This document shows, in pieces, positions 17,766 to 24,219 of a stretch of 39,927 nucleotides of DNA. Numbering within the stretch: the first letter of the stretch is position 1; every line of letters starts with the position of its first letter. The notes under the pieces were generated by a model, which saw only the letters and a program-made list of their open reading frames with translations, did no database searches and was not told the origin of the DNA. The translations under genes and the position numbers were made by a program. Source of the stretch: a virus; IMG/VR virus record IMGVR_UViG_3300007640_000075, positions 1-39,927 of that record. The stretch is one strand, 5' to 3'.

Positions 17766-19130
17766 TTACCAGTTGCCTTGCAGCAGCTTGTTCGTGCCCG
17801 TGCCCTGATCCAAGACGCCGGCAGCCTGATTACCCTGCGTCAGGTTGTTCGTGATCGAGTATTGATCGGCCGCGCCAAACACGAAGATGCCGTAGCCCTG
17901 CGCACCGCCGGGGTAGAGATCGTTGCCGCTCGTCGTATTGGTGATGATGAAATCTTTCGCGCCGTTGACGGTGATGCCGTTTCCGGCGCCGCTCCCGGCC
18001 GTGACGCTGTTGGAATGCATGTGCGCGCCATCAACGACGGTGCGGCGCGCGGTCGAGTTGATCAGCAGGCCATGCGAGCCATTGTTGAAGAACTGCGTGC
18101 CGCCCGTGAACGATATGGCGTTCGTGTTGTTCAGCGTCAGGCCCGGGGCGGTGGTGTCGGCGTTGCCGTCGCCGCGCCCACCGGAGAACCAGCACCCAAC
18201 GAAGTCCGTCAAAACGGTATTGTTCAGGATCGAGCCTGAGAACCCGCTGTCGAAGAACGTACCGATGAACTTATTGTAGGCCGGGCGGCTTGCCGGCGCG
18301 TTGTTTGTCGCATCGGTCAGAAGAGTGTACTTGCCGAGAAGAATGTCGGCGCCTACCATCACGAACGCTTCGACCTTATTGGTCAGTCTTACGTTACCGG
18401 CCCCTGCGTTTGTATTGTTTCCGGCGTTGATAATTACGTTATTCGAGAACACATCGACGGTATTATCTGCCCATATTCCCGCTGCATTATGATTGAACAA
18501 CTGATAATTGTTCAGGAACATACCAGACCCGCCGGAGATCTTTACTCCAACGGCCGTGTTGTATGTGATGAAATTGTCCGCAACCGGGTTTGATGCGTTG
18601 ACGACATCGAGCGCCGTCGCGCCGTCGACCGGAGTGCCCTGATAAGCAAGCTGCACGTCGCTGACGCGATTGCCGATGCCCGACATGCGGATGATCGGCT
18701 TGTTCAGAGCGACGGACGTGATCACCGTTCCCTGGGCCGAGATGCCGTGCAGATGCACGCTGTTGCACCCAGCCGGCAGCTCGATCATGTCGCTGATCTT
18801 GTAGCCCGGCTTGAACAGGCGGACCTCTGCCGTCCCGGCCGCACATGCCGCCGCGACAGTCGCCTTGATCGCGCATGTGTCGTCATTCGCCCCGCCGCAT
18901 GAGCCGCCGCGAAAATCCTCGGCCGACATGGGAAGCTCGCCAAGCTTCTCATCGAGCCGGCGTTGCAGGTTGCCGAGCTTCGGCAGGATCGACATGGCGG
19001 ACACGTCGCCCGTGGAGCCCGGCCCGAAGATCGTGATTGGTCCCGTCCTCTGGGCCGGGGGTCGAGCCTGACCGAGGGCGACGCTCGCCGTCAGAAGGGC
19101 GAGGACGAACCCGAGACCGATGCGCTTCAC
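17766..19130 (-). CDS. Tailspike-like parallel beta-helix protein with signal peptide
   Basis: This 454-aa protein starts at GTG 19130, overlapping the preceding stop (GTGA). Residues 1-20 are a Sec-type signal peptide (MKRIGLGFVLALLTASVALG). After a short coiled segment (LGNLQRRLDEKLGELP), residues about 100-445 show the Asn/Gly-rich rung pattern of a right-handed beta-helix of the pectate-lyase/tailspike type (VHLHGISAQGTVIT, GMFLNNYQLFNHNAAGIWAD, FIITNTTSGNDLY). Such proteins bind and often cleave surface polysaccharide. No catalytic residues can be assigned. A signal peptide on a virion spike is unusual, since spikes are normally assembled in the cytoplasm. Confidence 0.75.
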   Translation of the reverse strand: MKRIGLGFVLALLTASVALGQARPPAQRTGPITIFGPGSTGDVSAMSILPKLGNLQRRLDEKLGELPMSAEDFRGGSCGGANDDTCAIKATVAAACAAGTAEVRLFKPGYKISDMIELPAGCNSVHLHGISAQGTVITSVALNKPIIRMSGIGNRVSDVQLAYQGTPVDGATALDVVNASNPVADNFITYNTAVGVKISGGSGMFLNNYQLFNHNAAGIWADNTVDVFSNNVIINAGNNTNAGAGNVRLTNKVEAFVMVGADILLGKYTLLTDATNNAPASRPAYNKFIGTFFDSGFSGSILNNTVLTDFVGCWFSGGRGDGNADTTAPGLTLNNTNAISFTGGTQFFNNGSHGLLINSTARRTVVDGAHMHSNSVTAGSGAGNGITVNGAKDFIITNTTSGNDLYPGGAQGYGIFVFGAADQYSITNNLTQGNQAAGVLDQGTGTNKLLQGNW

Positions 19131-19498
19131 GACATACCCTCCTTGTCGAACACGCCCGGCAGGCGGGCACCGTCGCGGGCAAGGCGCTGTTCAAGGCGCT
19201 TGCCCGCCTTCTCTCCGAACGATCCATCGGCATTTCGGTGGATCGGTGGGCCGATGCCGTGAAGCTTCACGTCATACCGGGACTGCGCAGCGTAGCCGTG
19301 CTCATCCTGACCCAGCACCTCGATCGTCGCCGTGTCGGCGGTCAGGTGCGACGTTACCTCGCGCGGCGGGTCGCCGGCCGCGAACCACTTCTTGACCGGG
19401 CAAATCTGCACTGCGCCGTCTGGTCCTTCGACCATCACGGCCGGCGGCTTGGCGTCGAAGCTGATCGCAAGAACTGTGATGCCTTGGTTGACGATCAC
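19127..19498 (-). CDS. Unrecognised 123-aa protein before the tailspike gene
   Basis: The GTG at 19498 overlaps the preceding small membrane-protein gene (GTGA), and the end overlaps the tailspike start the same way. The N-terminal half has beta character with VQICPVKKWFAAGD; the C-terminal half is charged (NADGSFGEKAGKRLEQRLARDG). No signal peptide or known domain is seen. Confidence 0.6.
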   Translation of the reverse strand: MIVNQGITVLAISFDAKPPAVMVEGPDGAVQICPVKKWFAAGDPPREVTSHLTADTATIEVLGQDEHGYAAQSRYDVKLHGIGPPIHRNADGSFGEKAGKRLEQRLARDGARLPGVFDKEGMS

Positions 19499-19590
19499 CA
19501 GCGGTCATTCCTCGTCGTGAACCACGCGCCGACCACGATGATCAGCGCGACGATCGGCAGGCCGATCATGAATGCTTGAAAACTGCTCAC
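19495..19590 (-). CDS. 31-aa single-pass membrane protein
   Basis: This very short gene (GTG 19590 to TGA 19495) encodes a short polar start (MSSFQAF), one strong transmembrane helix (MIGLPIVALIIVVGAW) and a basic tail (TTRNDRW). It exactly fills the space between two coupled genes, with 4-nt GTGA overlaps on both sides, which supports its being real. It could be a membrane-active accessory protein; no family is known to me. Confidence 0.6.
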   Translation of the reverse strand: MSSFQAFMIGLPIVALIIVVGAWFTTRNDRW

Positions 19591-19835
19591 GCATATCCCT
19601 TGAGAATCGCGTGAAGCATCCAGGCGTCACGCGGGTGGAGCTGGCCGGTCCCGATGCCGGCATGCAGCCAATCAAGGGCTGCGCTCTCCGCGTTCCAGGC
19701 GTGGACGAAATACCGGATGTGGCGCACGCCCCAGAGACGCAGCGGCCACGGGGCCGGGCGGATCGTCCAGCCATTGCGCTCGCCGTCTTCGCGCCACATG
19801 GCGTCTTCGTCGGCCGCCAACACGTTGTCGTTCAT
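19587..19835 (-). CDS. Unrecognised 82-aa protein after TerS
   Basis: The ATG at 19835 overlaps the TerS stop (ATGA). The sequence has a Trp-rich N-terminal half (DEDAMWREDGERNGWTIRP, then WPLRLWGVRHIRYFVHAWN) and a helical C-terminus ending GTGQLHPRDAWMLHAILKG. Proteins with this WxLRxxGVRHIRYF pattern are common in phage packaging regions, but I know of no function for them. Confidence 0.65.
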   Translation of the reverse strand: MNDNVLAADEDAMWREDGERNGWTIRPAPWPLRLWGVRHIRYFVHAWNAESAALDWLHAGIGTGQLHPRDAWMLHAILKGYA

Positions 19836-20458
19836 TCGAGCCCCGCACGTTTTCGGCCCTCGCGGATCGCCTGTGCGATGTCCACGAGCGCAACCACGCC
19901 ATCGTCGCCGCCGATCATCTTGTGAATACGGGCGAGCGTCGTGAGAGCGGAGAGCTTGTCGCCCAACTCCGCTTCCATCTTGAGGACTTGCTTTGGATCG
20001 TCCGGAACGTCCCCGGGCTTGTACGAGATCTCGCACTTGAACTTCTTGAGCCCGGCGAGATCCGCTTCGTCGGCGCGTGAGAAATCGAGGTAGGCCGTGC
20101 CATCCTCCTGCACGACCATCATGCGGCCGAGCGAGGCGAACGCGACCTTGGCAAGCTCCTCCTCGATCCGTTTCGGCGTGGCCTGGATGCGCCGCATGCG
20201 CCCGGCCATGAGCGTCTGAATGACCTCGTAGACCTCGGGCTTGTTGTAGACCTGACGCGCGCCCGCGCTCATCGTCTTGGTGTTCACGGACTTGCCGTAG
20301 CCGGCGTCCTTGTACGCGCGGCTCGCGTTCATCGTGCGCATGTAGGCGTGCACGAACAGGCGCTGCCGATCGTTCAAATCGGCTTCCGCCACGATCAGCT
20401 CTTCTTCGGCCTCGATGCCGTCGAGGGGCCTATCCCCCTTGTGCTGCGGCCGGTTCAC
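19832..20458 (-). CDS. terS: Terminase small subunit
   Basis: This 208-aa protein recognises the packaging site and loads the large subunit. The segment ADLNDRQRLFVHAYMRTMNASRAYKDAGY is the start of the TerS helix-turn-helix (Terminase_2 type); it is followed by the oligomerisation helices and a C-terminal LTTLARIHKMIGG. I chose GTG 20458, which overlaps the preceding stop (GTGA), over the in-frame GTG at 20470. It opens the packaging block in a chain of coupled genes. Confidence 0.85.
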   Translation of the reverse strand: MNRPQHKGDRPLDGIEAEEELIVAEADLNDRQRLFVHAYMRTMNASRAYKDAGYGKSVNTKTMSAGARQVYNKPEVYEVIQTLMAGRMRRIQATPKRIEEELAKVAFASLGRMMVVQEDGTAYLDFSRADEADLAGLKKFKCEISYKPGDVPDDPKQVLKMEAELGDKLSALTTLARIHKMIGGDDGVVALVDIAQAIREGRKRAGLE

Positions 20459-20685
20459 AGCCGCTCCCACGTCACAACATCCCGCGGGGCGACGAACACC
20501 ATGACCCTGCCGTCACGGACGCTCAGCACGTCGATATCAACGAAGGTGAGAAGGAAGCCCGGCGCGAGCGAGTAGCTGACGAACGACAGCTTCTCGGGCA
20601 TGGCCGAAGCCGGGACCGTGCACGGGATCGTCAGCGCCCCACGCGGGATCTCTGGGGCTTCGGCCTTCGACTCGGCGCGGCTCAC
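20455..20685 (-). CDS. Unrecognised small protein upstream of TerS
   Basis: The 76-aa frame starts at GTG 20685 (overlapping the previous stop as GTGA); a second GTG lies 12 nt upstream at 20697. The sequence contains ALTIPCTVPASAMPEKLSFV and a strongly beta-like C-terminal half (LTFVDIDVLSVRDGRVMVFV). No domain was recognised. Confidence 0.6.
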   Translation of the reverse strand: MSRAESKAEAPEIPRGALTIPCTVPASAMPEKLSFVSYSLAPGFLLTFVDIDVLSVRDGRVMVFVAPRDVVTWERL

Positions 20686-20861
20686 GGCGACACCCACCGG
20701 AACGCCTCGCCCCGGCCGCCACCCGTGCGGCGGATCTTGCCCGCGGCCTCGGCCGCACGCAGCAGGCCAACGGCCTCGCGCATCGTCCCGCAGCGAATGC
20801 GCATCACGTCAGCGACAGTCACGCCATGAGGGCGCGCTGCCAGCTTCGGCAGAGAGTTCAT
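20682..20861 (-). CDS. Small winged-helix-like protein at the head of the late operon
   Basis: This 59-aa gene starts with ATG 20861. The residues GVTVADVMRIRCGTMREAVGLLRAAEAAGKI look like a helix-turn-helix, followed by a basic wing (RRTGGGRGEAFRWV). It is the first gene of the late minus-strand operon and carries a TGGGACCA leader 11 nt before the ATG. A DNA-binding role (late-gene control or packaging-site binding) is a reasonable guess, not shown. Confidence 0.55.
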   Translation of the reverse strand: MNSLPKLAARPHGVTVADVMRIRCGTMREAVGLLRAAEAAGKIRRTGGGRGEAFRWVSP

Positions 20862-20872
20862 CGTCCGTCCCG

Positions 20873-20880
20873 TGGTCCCA
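20873..20880 (-). promoter_or_regulatory. Leader motif TGGGACCA, copy 1
   Basis: Exact core, 11 nt upstream of the ATG at 20861. The context is TGTTGGGACCACGGGACG. No clear -35 box is found 35 nt upstream of the GGG. Confidence 0.55.
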
Positions 20881-20922
20881 ACACGTGGCGGAGATTCTGG
20901 TTAACAAGACGCCAGAACGCAA

Positions 20923-20967
20923 GAGGCCCCGCGCGTTAACCAACTGTTGTTGGTGGCGCGGGGCCTC
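20923..20967. terminator. Long GC-rich hairpin before the late operon
   Basis: GAGGCCCCGCGC and GCGCGGGGCCTC pair over 12 bp; the loop contains an inner CCAAC-TGTT-GTTGG stem. It lies in the 276-bp gap between the Acb2-like gene and the late operon. The U-tract is poor on either strand (minus side TTGCGTTC), so it may be a processing or anti-termination site rather than a simple terminator. In the rest of the gap (20968-21137) no gene with a normal start codon is seen. Confidence 0.5.
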
Positions 20968-21137
20968 TATCCGCCAGATTGTTCTTAGGGGACGACCAAA
21001 CTAGGCGAGGAACGCGCGCCCTCGGTTTCGCTTGGAATTGCCTTGTCGAAACGTTCCGCGCCACCGATTTTTGTTCGAGCCGGTCCGGGTGGTCTGACCG
21101 CCTACTGTGATTCTACAAGCTATCGAATACGCGTCAA

Positions 21138-21332
21138 TCAGCTCGTGAGCCCTTTCACGGCCCACATCACGGACTGCTCTGCATTCGTGACAGCGAGCGC
21201 ACGTTCCCGGCCGCCGGGACACAGCTTCTCGATCGCGCTGATGTACGCCTCGCCGGCCGCCTTGAGATCGGCCATCGCGCGCTTCTCGTCGTCGCTCAAC
21301 TGGCGATAGGTCTGCCTCGTTACGTCTGCCAT
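21138..21332 (-). CDS. Acb2/Tad1-like helical hairpin protein, candidate cyclic-nucleotide sponge
   Basis: This 64-aa protein reads as one helical hairpin: TYRQLSDDEKRAMADLKAAG, then SAIEKLCPGGRERALAVTNA, ending EQSVMWAVKGLTS. The pattern (LSxxEKxxxxxxKxxGE ... SRExxLAxTxxEEAVMWAxxxI) is that of the Acb2/Tad1 hairpin family, whose characterised members bind cyclic oligonucleotides and block CBASS or Thoeris defence. The start at 21332 has GGAG 8 nt upstream; a longer frame to 21389 has no support. It is isolated from the upstream gene by a terminator and carries its own TGGGACCA leader, so it appears to be separately expressed. Ligand binding is inferred from the family only. Confidence 0.6.
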   Translation of the reverse strand: MADVTRQTYRQLSDDEKRAMADLKAAGEAYISAIEKLCPGGRERALAVTNAEQSVMWAVKGLTS

Positions 21333-21339
21333 GGTCCCA
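21332..21339 (-). promoter_or_regulatory. Leader motif TGGGACCA, copy 2 (overlaps a start codon)
   Basis: Exact core whose final A is the A of the ATG of the Acb2-like gene. If transcription began at GGG the mRNA would be nearly leaderless, but GGAG lies just upstream of the motif, so a longer transcript is likely. Confidence 0.5.
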
Positions 21340-21349
21340 GCTCCTGCAA

Positions 21350-21380
21350 AAGAAAGACCCGCCGCGTGGATCACGGCGGG
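21350..21380 (-). terminator. Rho-independent terminator before the Acb2-like gene
   Basis: On the minus strand CCCGCCG-TGATCCACG-CGGCGGG (7-bp stem) is followed by TCTTTCTTTT. It ends the accessory operon 23053-21420 before the Acb2-like gene. Confidence 0.7.
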
Positions 21381-21419
21381 CCAAGTCAAGGGAGGAAACG
21401 CCCATAGGGCTATTCGTCG

Positions 21420-22007
21420 TTAGTCCGGTGAGAAGATCTGTTCAACGTTGCTGTGTGGTTTTCCCTCGCAAACGATTAGGCTCTCATCACCGACGACCGC
21501 CCACGTCTGCGACTGGCCGCCTGAGACAGTCCATTTGTTGACGCCTTCGGCAACGCCGATCGCCACCTCTGCGCGTTTGCCAGCGGGGGCTGTGACCGTG
21601 ACTTCTACCGTCGCGGGCTTGAAGTCGCCCGACCAATCGGGAGCGCCGCGCCCGGCTTGCGCTAGCTCGGCTGGCGGCTGAGGCGCGATCGTGGAGATGC
21701 CGGAGATCATGCCATCCTTGACCGTCACGTTGACCAGCGGATGACCGAAGCCGGGATGATCTCCCGTCAGCTCCGTGTACCCCGCCTCGAACACGGCCTT
21801 GGGCGACCACGACAGATAGCCGTCGGGCTGATAGCGCACCAGATAGTCGCCAAGGTCCGGGTTGCCTCTTGCGAAGAAATCGCCTGGAACAGCTATACGT
21901 TCGTACCCGTCATCGTTGTCAGCCTCCACGTTCACGTAATTACCAAGCGCCGTGTACCCGATAATCGGCGCAGCCTCGACAATCTTATGGCTCTGATACT
22001 TCTTCAT
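21420..22007 (-). CDS. Unrecognised two-part accessory protein
   Basis: The 195-aa protein has an N-terminal part (MKKYQSHKIVEAAPII, then GDYLVRYQPDGYLSWSPKAVFEAGY) of a kind often seen in phages as a small stand-alone protein, and a C-terminal beta-rich part (ATVEVTVTAPAGKRAEVAIG). It overlaps the HNH gene stop by 4 nt (ATGA). No enzymatic motif is visible; function unknown. Confidence 0.6.
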   Translation of the reverse strand: MKKYQSHKIVEAAPIIGYTALGNYVNVEADNDDGYERIAVPGDFFARGNPDLGDYLVRYQPDGYLSWSPKAVFEAGYTELTGDHPGFGHPLVNVTVKDGMISGISTIAPQPPAELAQAGRGAPDWSGDFKPATVEVTVTAPAGKRAEVAIGVAEGVNKWTVSGGQSQTWAVVGDESLIVCEGKPHSNVEQIFSPD

Positions 22008-22444
22008 GCTACGGCCCCAACCTCTCTGATAAGCCGCTCGCGCAACGTCGAGCCGGCGATGTTGATTGCGTTATACGATCGCGTCACCCACGCGAGATTG
22101 CACCTCCTGTTGTCGAGCGTGTTCCCGTTCTGATGATCCACCACCATGTTCAGAAGCGTCGGCGGCCCGAAGGCTCGCCGCGCGATCTCACGGTGGAGGA
22201 ACAGCGTCCGCCCGCAGATCGTCTTGCGGGCGTAGATGCCGGCAGGCCGGGCGATGACGCCCGTCTCCGGGTCGATGTCGCCGCTGCCGTAGGTGTGGCA
22301 CCAGAGGCCGCTACCGAGGCCCCTGGCCCATTCGTGGTCCTGGCGGTCGAGCCAGCACCCGATGTCGATGCGATCCGACAGCGACAGCCAGACCGCATCG
22401 TCGGGTCGCTCAACCCGCAGGGTGCGCGGGTCGAGCCAGTCCAC
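22004..22444 (-). CDS. HNH homing-type endonuclease
   Basis: The 146-aa protein starts at GTG 22444. Its C-terminal half carries an HNH_3 nuclease core: FLHREIARRAFG, then VVDHQNGNTLDNRRCNLAWVT, where the DH-x-NGNxxDNRxxNL pattern supplies the general base His and the metal-binding residues. Such proteins are usually mobile free-standing endonucleases, and some assist packaging. Here it lies within the accessory operon, away from TerS/TerL, which favours homing. Confidence 0.85.
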   Translation of the reverse strand: MDWLDPRTLRVERPDDAVWLSLSDRIDIGCWLDRQDHEWARGLGSGLWCHTYGSGDIDPETGVIARPAGIYARKTICGRTLFLHREIARRAFGPPTLLNMVVDHQNGNTLDNRRCNLAWVTRSYNAINIAGSTLRERLIREVGAVA

Positions 22445-22450
22445 GGCCGG

Positions 22451-22660
22451 CTATTCGTATTTGCGCCGATAGCGTCTAGGCGGCTTGGGTGGGGCGACCG
22501 CTGGCGGCGGCGGCTCCTGTCCGGTCACTGAGCCCGCGAGCGTGACGGGGCGCAGCGCAGCGCGGGCGCTTGCGCGGCTGCACACCGAGCGCCGGATCTC
22601 GCCGCCCCCTGCACCCTTGCCGATGTTGTAGGTTGGGGCTCGTGCGGTGAACAGCGTCAT
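22451..22660 (-). CDS. Small Arg/Pro-rich protein
   Basis: The 69-aa protein overlaps its upstream neighbour by 4 nt (ATGA at 22660). It is rich in Ala and Arg with a proline run near the C-terminus (EPPPPAVAPPKPPRRYRRKY). It is basic and probably partly disordered, possibly nucleic-acid binding. No family was recognised. Confidence 0.5.
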   Translation of the reverse strand: MTLFTARAPTYNIGKGAGGGEIRRSVCSRASARAALRPVTLAGSVTGQEPPPPAVAPPKPPRRYRRKYE

Positions 22661-22830
22661 GCGCGCGCCTCCCGCATCGTGACTACCACCCGGTAGTCAG
22701 GCCGAGGGAATCGGGCCTGTGTCAGGGCATGGTCGGCCAGCTCGCGATGCGTCCATTCAGGGCCGCACACCGCCTTGAGCTTTCCGCACGGGCACTGCCG
22801 CACCCACACGTTGATGTGGCGGCTATGCAT
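22657..22830 (-). CDS. Small Cys-containing protein
   Basis: The 57-aa protein (ATG 22830) contains VRQCPCGKLKAVCGPEW, a cluster of three Cys that could bind metal, followed by a helix (THRELADHALTQARF) and a C-terminal strand. The start overlaps the upstream gene by 8 nt. Function unknown. Confidence 0.55.
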   Translation of the reverse strand: MHSRHINVWVRQCPCGKLKAVCGPEWTHRELADHALTQARFPRPDYRVVVTMREARA

Positions 22831-23053
22831 GAACCGCCTCCGCGCGCTCAACGACAGCCTCAGCGAACTCCCAGAACCGCCATTGGCCGTTCGGGTCGAG
22901 CCGCCATTCGCCATCGTGCGTCGGGATCGGATCGGAGCCCAAAGCCTCACGCGGCCCGTAGGCCAGCAGCTCGCGCAATTTACGCGGGGTAATCACGTCG
23001 TCTGTCCGCACCAAGCCATGGCCGGCAGACGCACGCAGGGCGTGCTTATCCAT
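22823..23053 (-). CDS. First gene of the accessory minus-strand operon (unknown)
   Basis: The 76-aa protein starts at ATG 23053, 16 nt after a TGGGACCA leader. It contains TPRKLRELLAYGPREALGS and GEWRLDPNGQWRFWEFAEA. No domain was recognised. An in-frame start at 23125 would run through the leader motif and operator and is rejected. Confidence 0.6.
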   Translation of the reverse strand: MDKHALRASAGHGLVRTDDVITPRKLRELLAYGPREALGSDPIPTHDGEWRLDPNGQWRFWEFAEAVVERAEAVHA

Positions 23054-23069
23054 CGTCGTCGTCTCCGTT

Positions 23070-23077
23070 TGGTCCCA
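23070..23077 (-). promoter_or_regulatory. Leader motif TGGGACCA, copy 3
   Basis: Exact core in TCTGGGACCAAACGGAGACG, 16 nt upstream of the ATG at 23053. A TTGACC box in the operator lies 36 nt upstream of the first G, the spacing expected for -35 to +1, but the -10 is poor. Confidence 0.6.
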
Positions 23078-23096
23078 GAGACAGCAGACCACGTTT

Positions 23097-23113
23097 GTTG
23101 ACTCTCGGTCAAC
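23097..23113. promoter_or_regulatory. Operator-like inverted repeat GTTGAC-N5-GTCAAC
   Basis: Perfect 6-bp arms with a 5-bp spacer (TCTCG). The right arm read on the minus strand gives TTGACC, a plausible -35 box, so a bound protein would block the promoter of the accessory operon. A half-site GGTCAA follows at 23121. The TTGAC-N5-GTCAA form recurs at 31822 and 34230. Confidence 0.6.
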
Positions 23114-23466
23114 TGGGTAGGTCAATCGGAATAATAGCCTACTACGGCATATAATCCTGCTATATAGGATTAAAGTGGCTTTTTTTTGGATTATGCGAGC
23201 AATTACAACGACTTGCTGAGAATAACTATTATAACTTATACCCCTCGCCCAGAAGCTAGAATGTGAGAGTATATTAGTTAACTAGTTTCGGGTAAAACAG
23301 GTTAACTTGTTGAGTGAGTGTTTAGAGCTTTGACGGTTTGGGGTGAACTCGTACCGGTTTATGATCGCAAGCCGCTGTGATCGTTAAGGAAAAAGGCAAA
23401 AATCCCACTTAAAAAGGGGTTAAACCGGGGGGAGACCCCGCGCACAGCAAGTTAAACCGGTTTCGC

Positions 23467-23495
23467 TTGACAGCCACCGATCCGTGGCTACCGTA
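23467..23495 (+). promoter_or_regulatory. Early plus-strand promoter with embedded inverted repeat
   Basis: A consensus -35 TTGACA (23467-23472) is followed by a weak -10 (TACCGT, 23489-23494). The space between them is a perfect inverted repeat AGCCAC-CGATCC-GTGGCT (23472-23489), ideally placed for a repressor. It precedes the gene at 23515. The operator differs from the GTTGAC type, implying a second regulator. Confidence 0.55.
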
Positions 23496-23514
23496 GGGAA
23501 TCGGAGGTGCTACG

Positions 23515-23931
23515 ATGGTCGCAGCAGCAGAAGCCTACGCCGCCCGCATGGCCGGGCTCTGGACGCATCACGTCGAGCGGCAAAAGCGGGTCATCCGCGC
23601 CCGGTTCATGGCGCTGCCCAGGAATGCCGTGGCGATCACCGTGACCGAGCAGAACCGCGCCCAATGGGAGGCGTGTTCGCAGATGATCGAGGCGGGCGAA
23701 CTCGTGCTGATCCGAGAGGAACGGCGCGAGACCCGCAGGGGGCCTCCGCGCCCCGATGGAACCCGGCGCGTGCGCAAAGAGCGGCGCGTGTCCCTGGCCG
23801 ACTTCGACCCCGTGACGAAGACGGACACCAGCGACGGGATGCCATCGTTCGATCCGGGCGAGAGTAGGCCGGCAAGACGTAGCCTGCGCCTCGTGCCGAG
23901 CGTTCAGGAGGACGACGACGACAGGATTTAG
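23515..23931 (+). CDS. First early gene (unknown)
   Basis: The 138-aa protein has a good ribosome site (GGAGG) before ATG 23515. The N-terminal half is helical (MVAAAEAYAARMAGLWTHHV); the middle contains NAVAITVTEQNRAQWEACS; the C-terminal half is strongly basic (EERRETRRGPPRPDGTRRV) and ends with an acidic tail. No family was recognised. Being first in the early operon, it could act in host takeover or replication. Confidence 0.7.
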   Translation: MVAAAEAYAARMAGLWTHHVERQKRVIRARFMALPRNAVAITVTEQNRAQWEACSQMIEAGELVLIREERRETRRGPPRPDGTRRVRKERRVSLADFDPVTKTDTSDGMPSFDPGESRPARRSLRLVPSVQEDDDDRI

Positions 23932-23969
23932 ACGGCCCGCCGGCGTCCGCTGGCGGTGAAATCTCCGGT

Positions 23970-23977
23970 TGGGACCA
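23970..23977 (+). promoter_or_regulatory. Leader motif TGGGACCA, copy 4
   Basis: Exact core in GGTTGGGACCAGGAGACGAG, 11 nt upstream of ATG 23989. It lies inside the early operon and has no -35-like box upstream, so here it probably acts at the RNA level or through another factor. Confidence 0.5.
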
Positions 23978-23988
23978 GGAGACGAGAC

Positions 23989-24219
23989 ATGTACCGATTC
24001 GATGAGACCCGCCTTGCGGGTAGCGAACCCGTGCGCGCGGATTGGGCGATGTCGCCCCGGCTGCACGACGACGTGCCCCTGATCGTGGTGCGCGATCCCC
24101 CGGCCGATATCGACCGCTTGTTGAGCCCAGCCCCGTCCGTGTGGTCGGAATGGTTGTTCTGGGGCTCGATCGCCGCAGTCCTCGCGGTTGGCGTCACCGG
24201 CCTTTGCGGAGGGCTCTAG
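23989..24219 (+). CDS. Small protein with a C-terminal membrane helix
   Basis: The 76-aa protein (ATG 23989) has a soluble N-terminal part (MYRFDETRLAGSEPVRADW) and ends with one transmembrane helix (LFWGSIAAVLAVGVTGL), i.e. a tail-anchored topology. It shares one base with the primase start (TAGTG). Function unknown. Confidence 0.65.
   Translation: MYRFDETRLAGSEPVRADWAMSPRLHDDVPLIVVRDPPADIDRLLSPAPSVWSEWLFWGSIAAVLAVGVTGLCGGL

Larger units (their letters stand above)
23054..23514. promoter_or_regulatory. AT-rich divergent control region, candidate replication origin
   Basis: No gene is seen in these 461 bp. The stretch is far more AT-rich than the rest of the window, especially 23120-23400. 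It holds the GTTGAC operator and leader of the minus operon, a perfect inverted repeat TAATCCT-N7-AGGATTA (23152-23172), a run of eight or so T at 23181, two GTTAAACCGG copies (near 23418 and 23451), GTTAAC repeats near 23276 and 23302, and the early plus-strand promoter. This combination suits an origin plus regulatory switch; the origin role is inference. Confidence 0.5.

Noticed and set aside
21030-21137. tRNA-like stretch (GGCTCGAAC resembling a T-loop)
   Set aside because: No cloverleaf with matching acceptor and anticodon stems could be drawn.
24042-24218. Longer N-terminus for the primase
   Set aside because: It would overlap the tail-anchored small gene completely; GTG 24219 has a strong ribosome site and family-like start.
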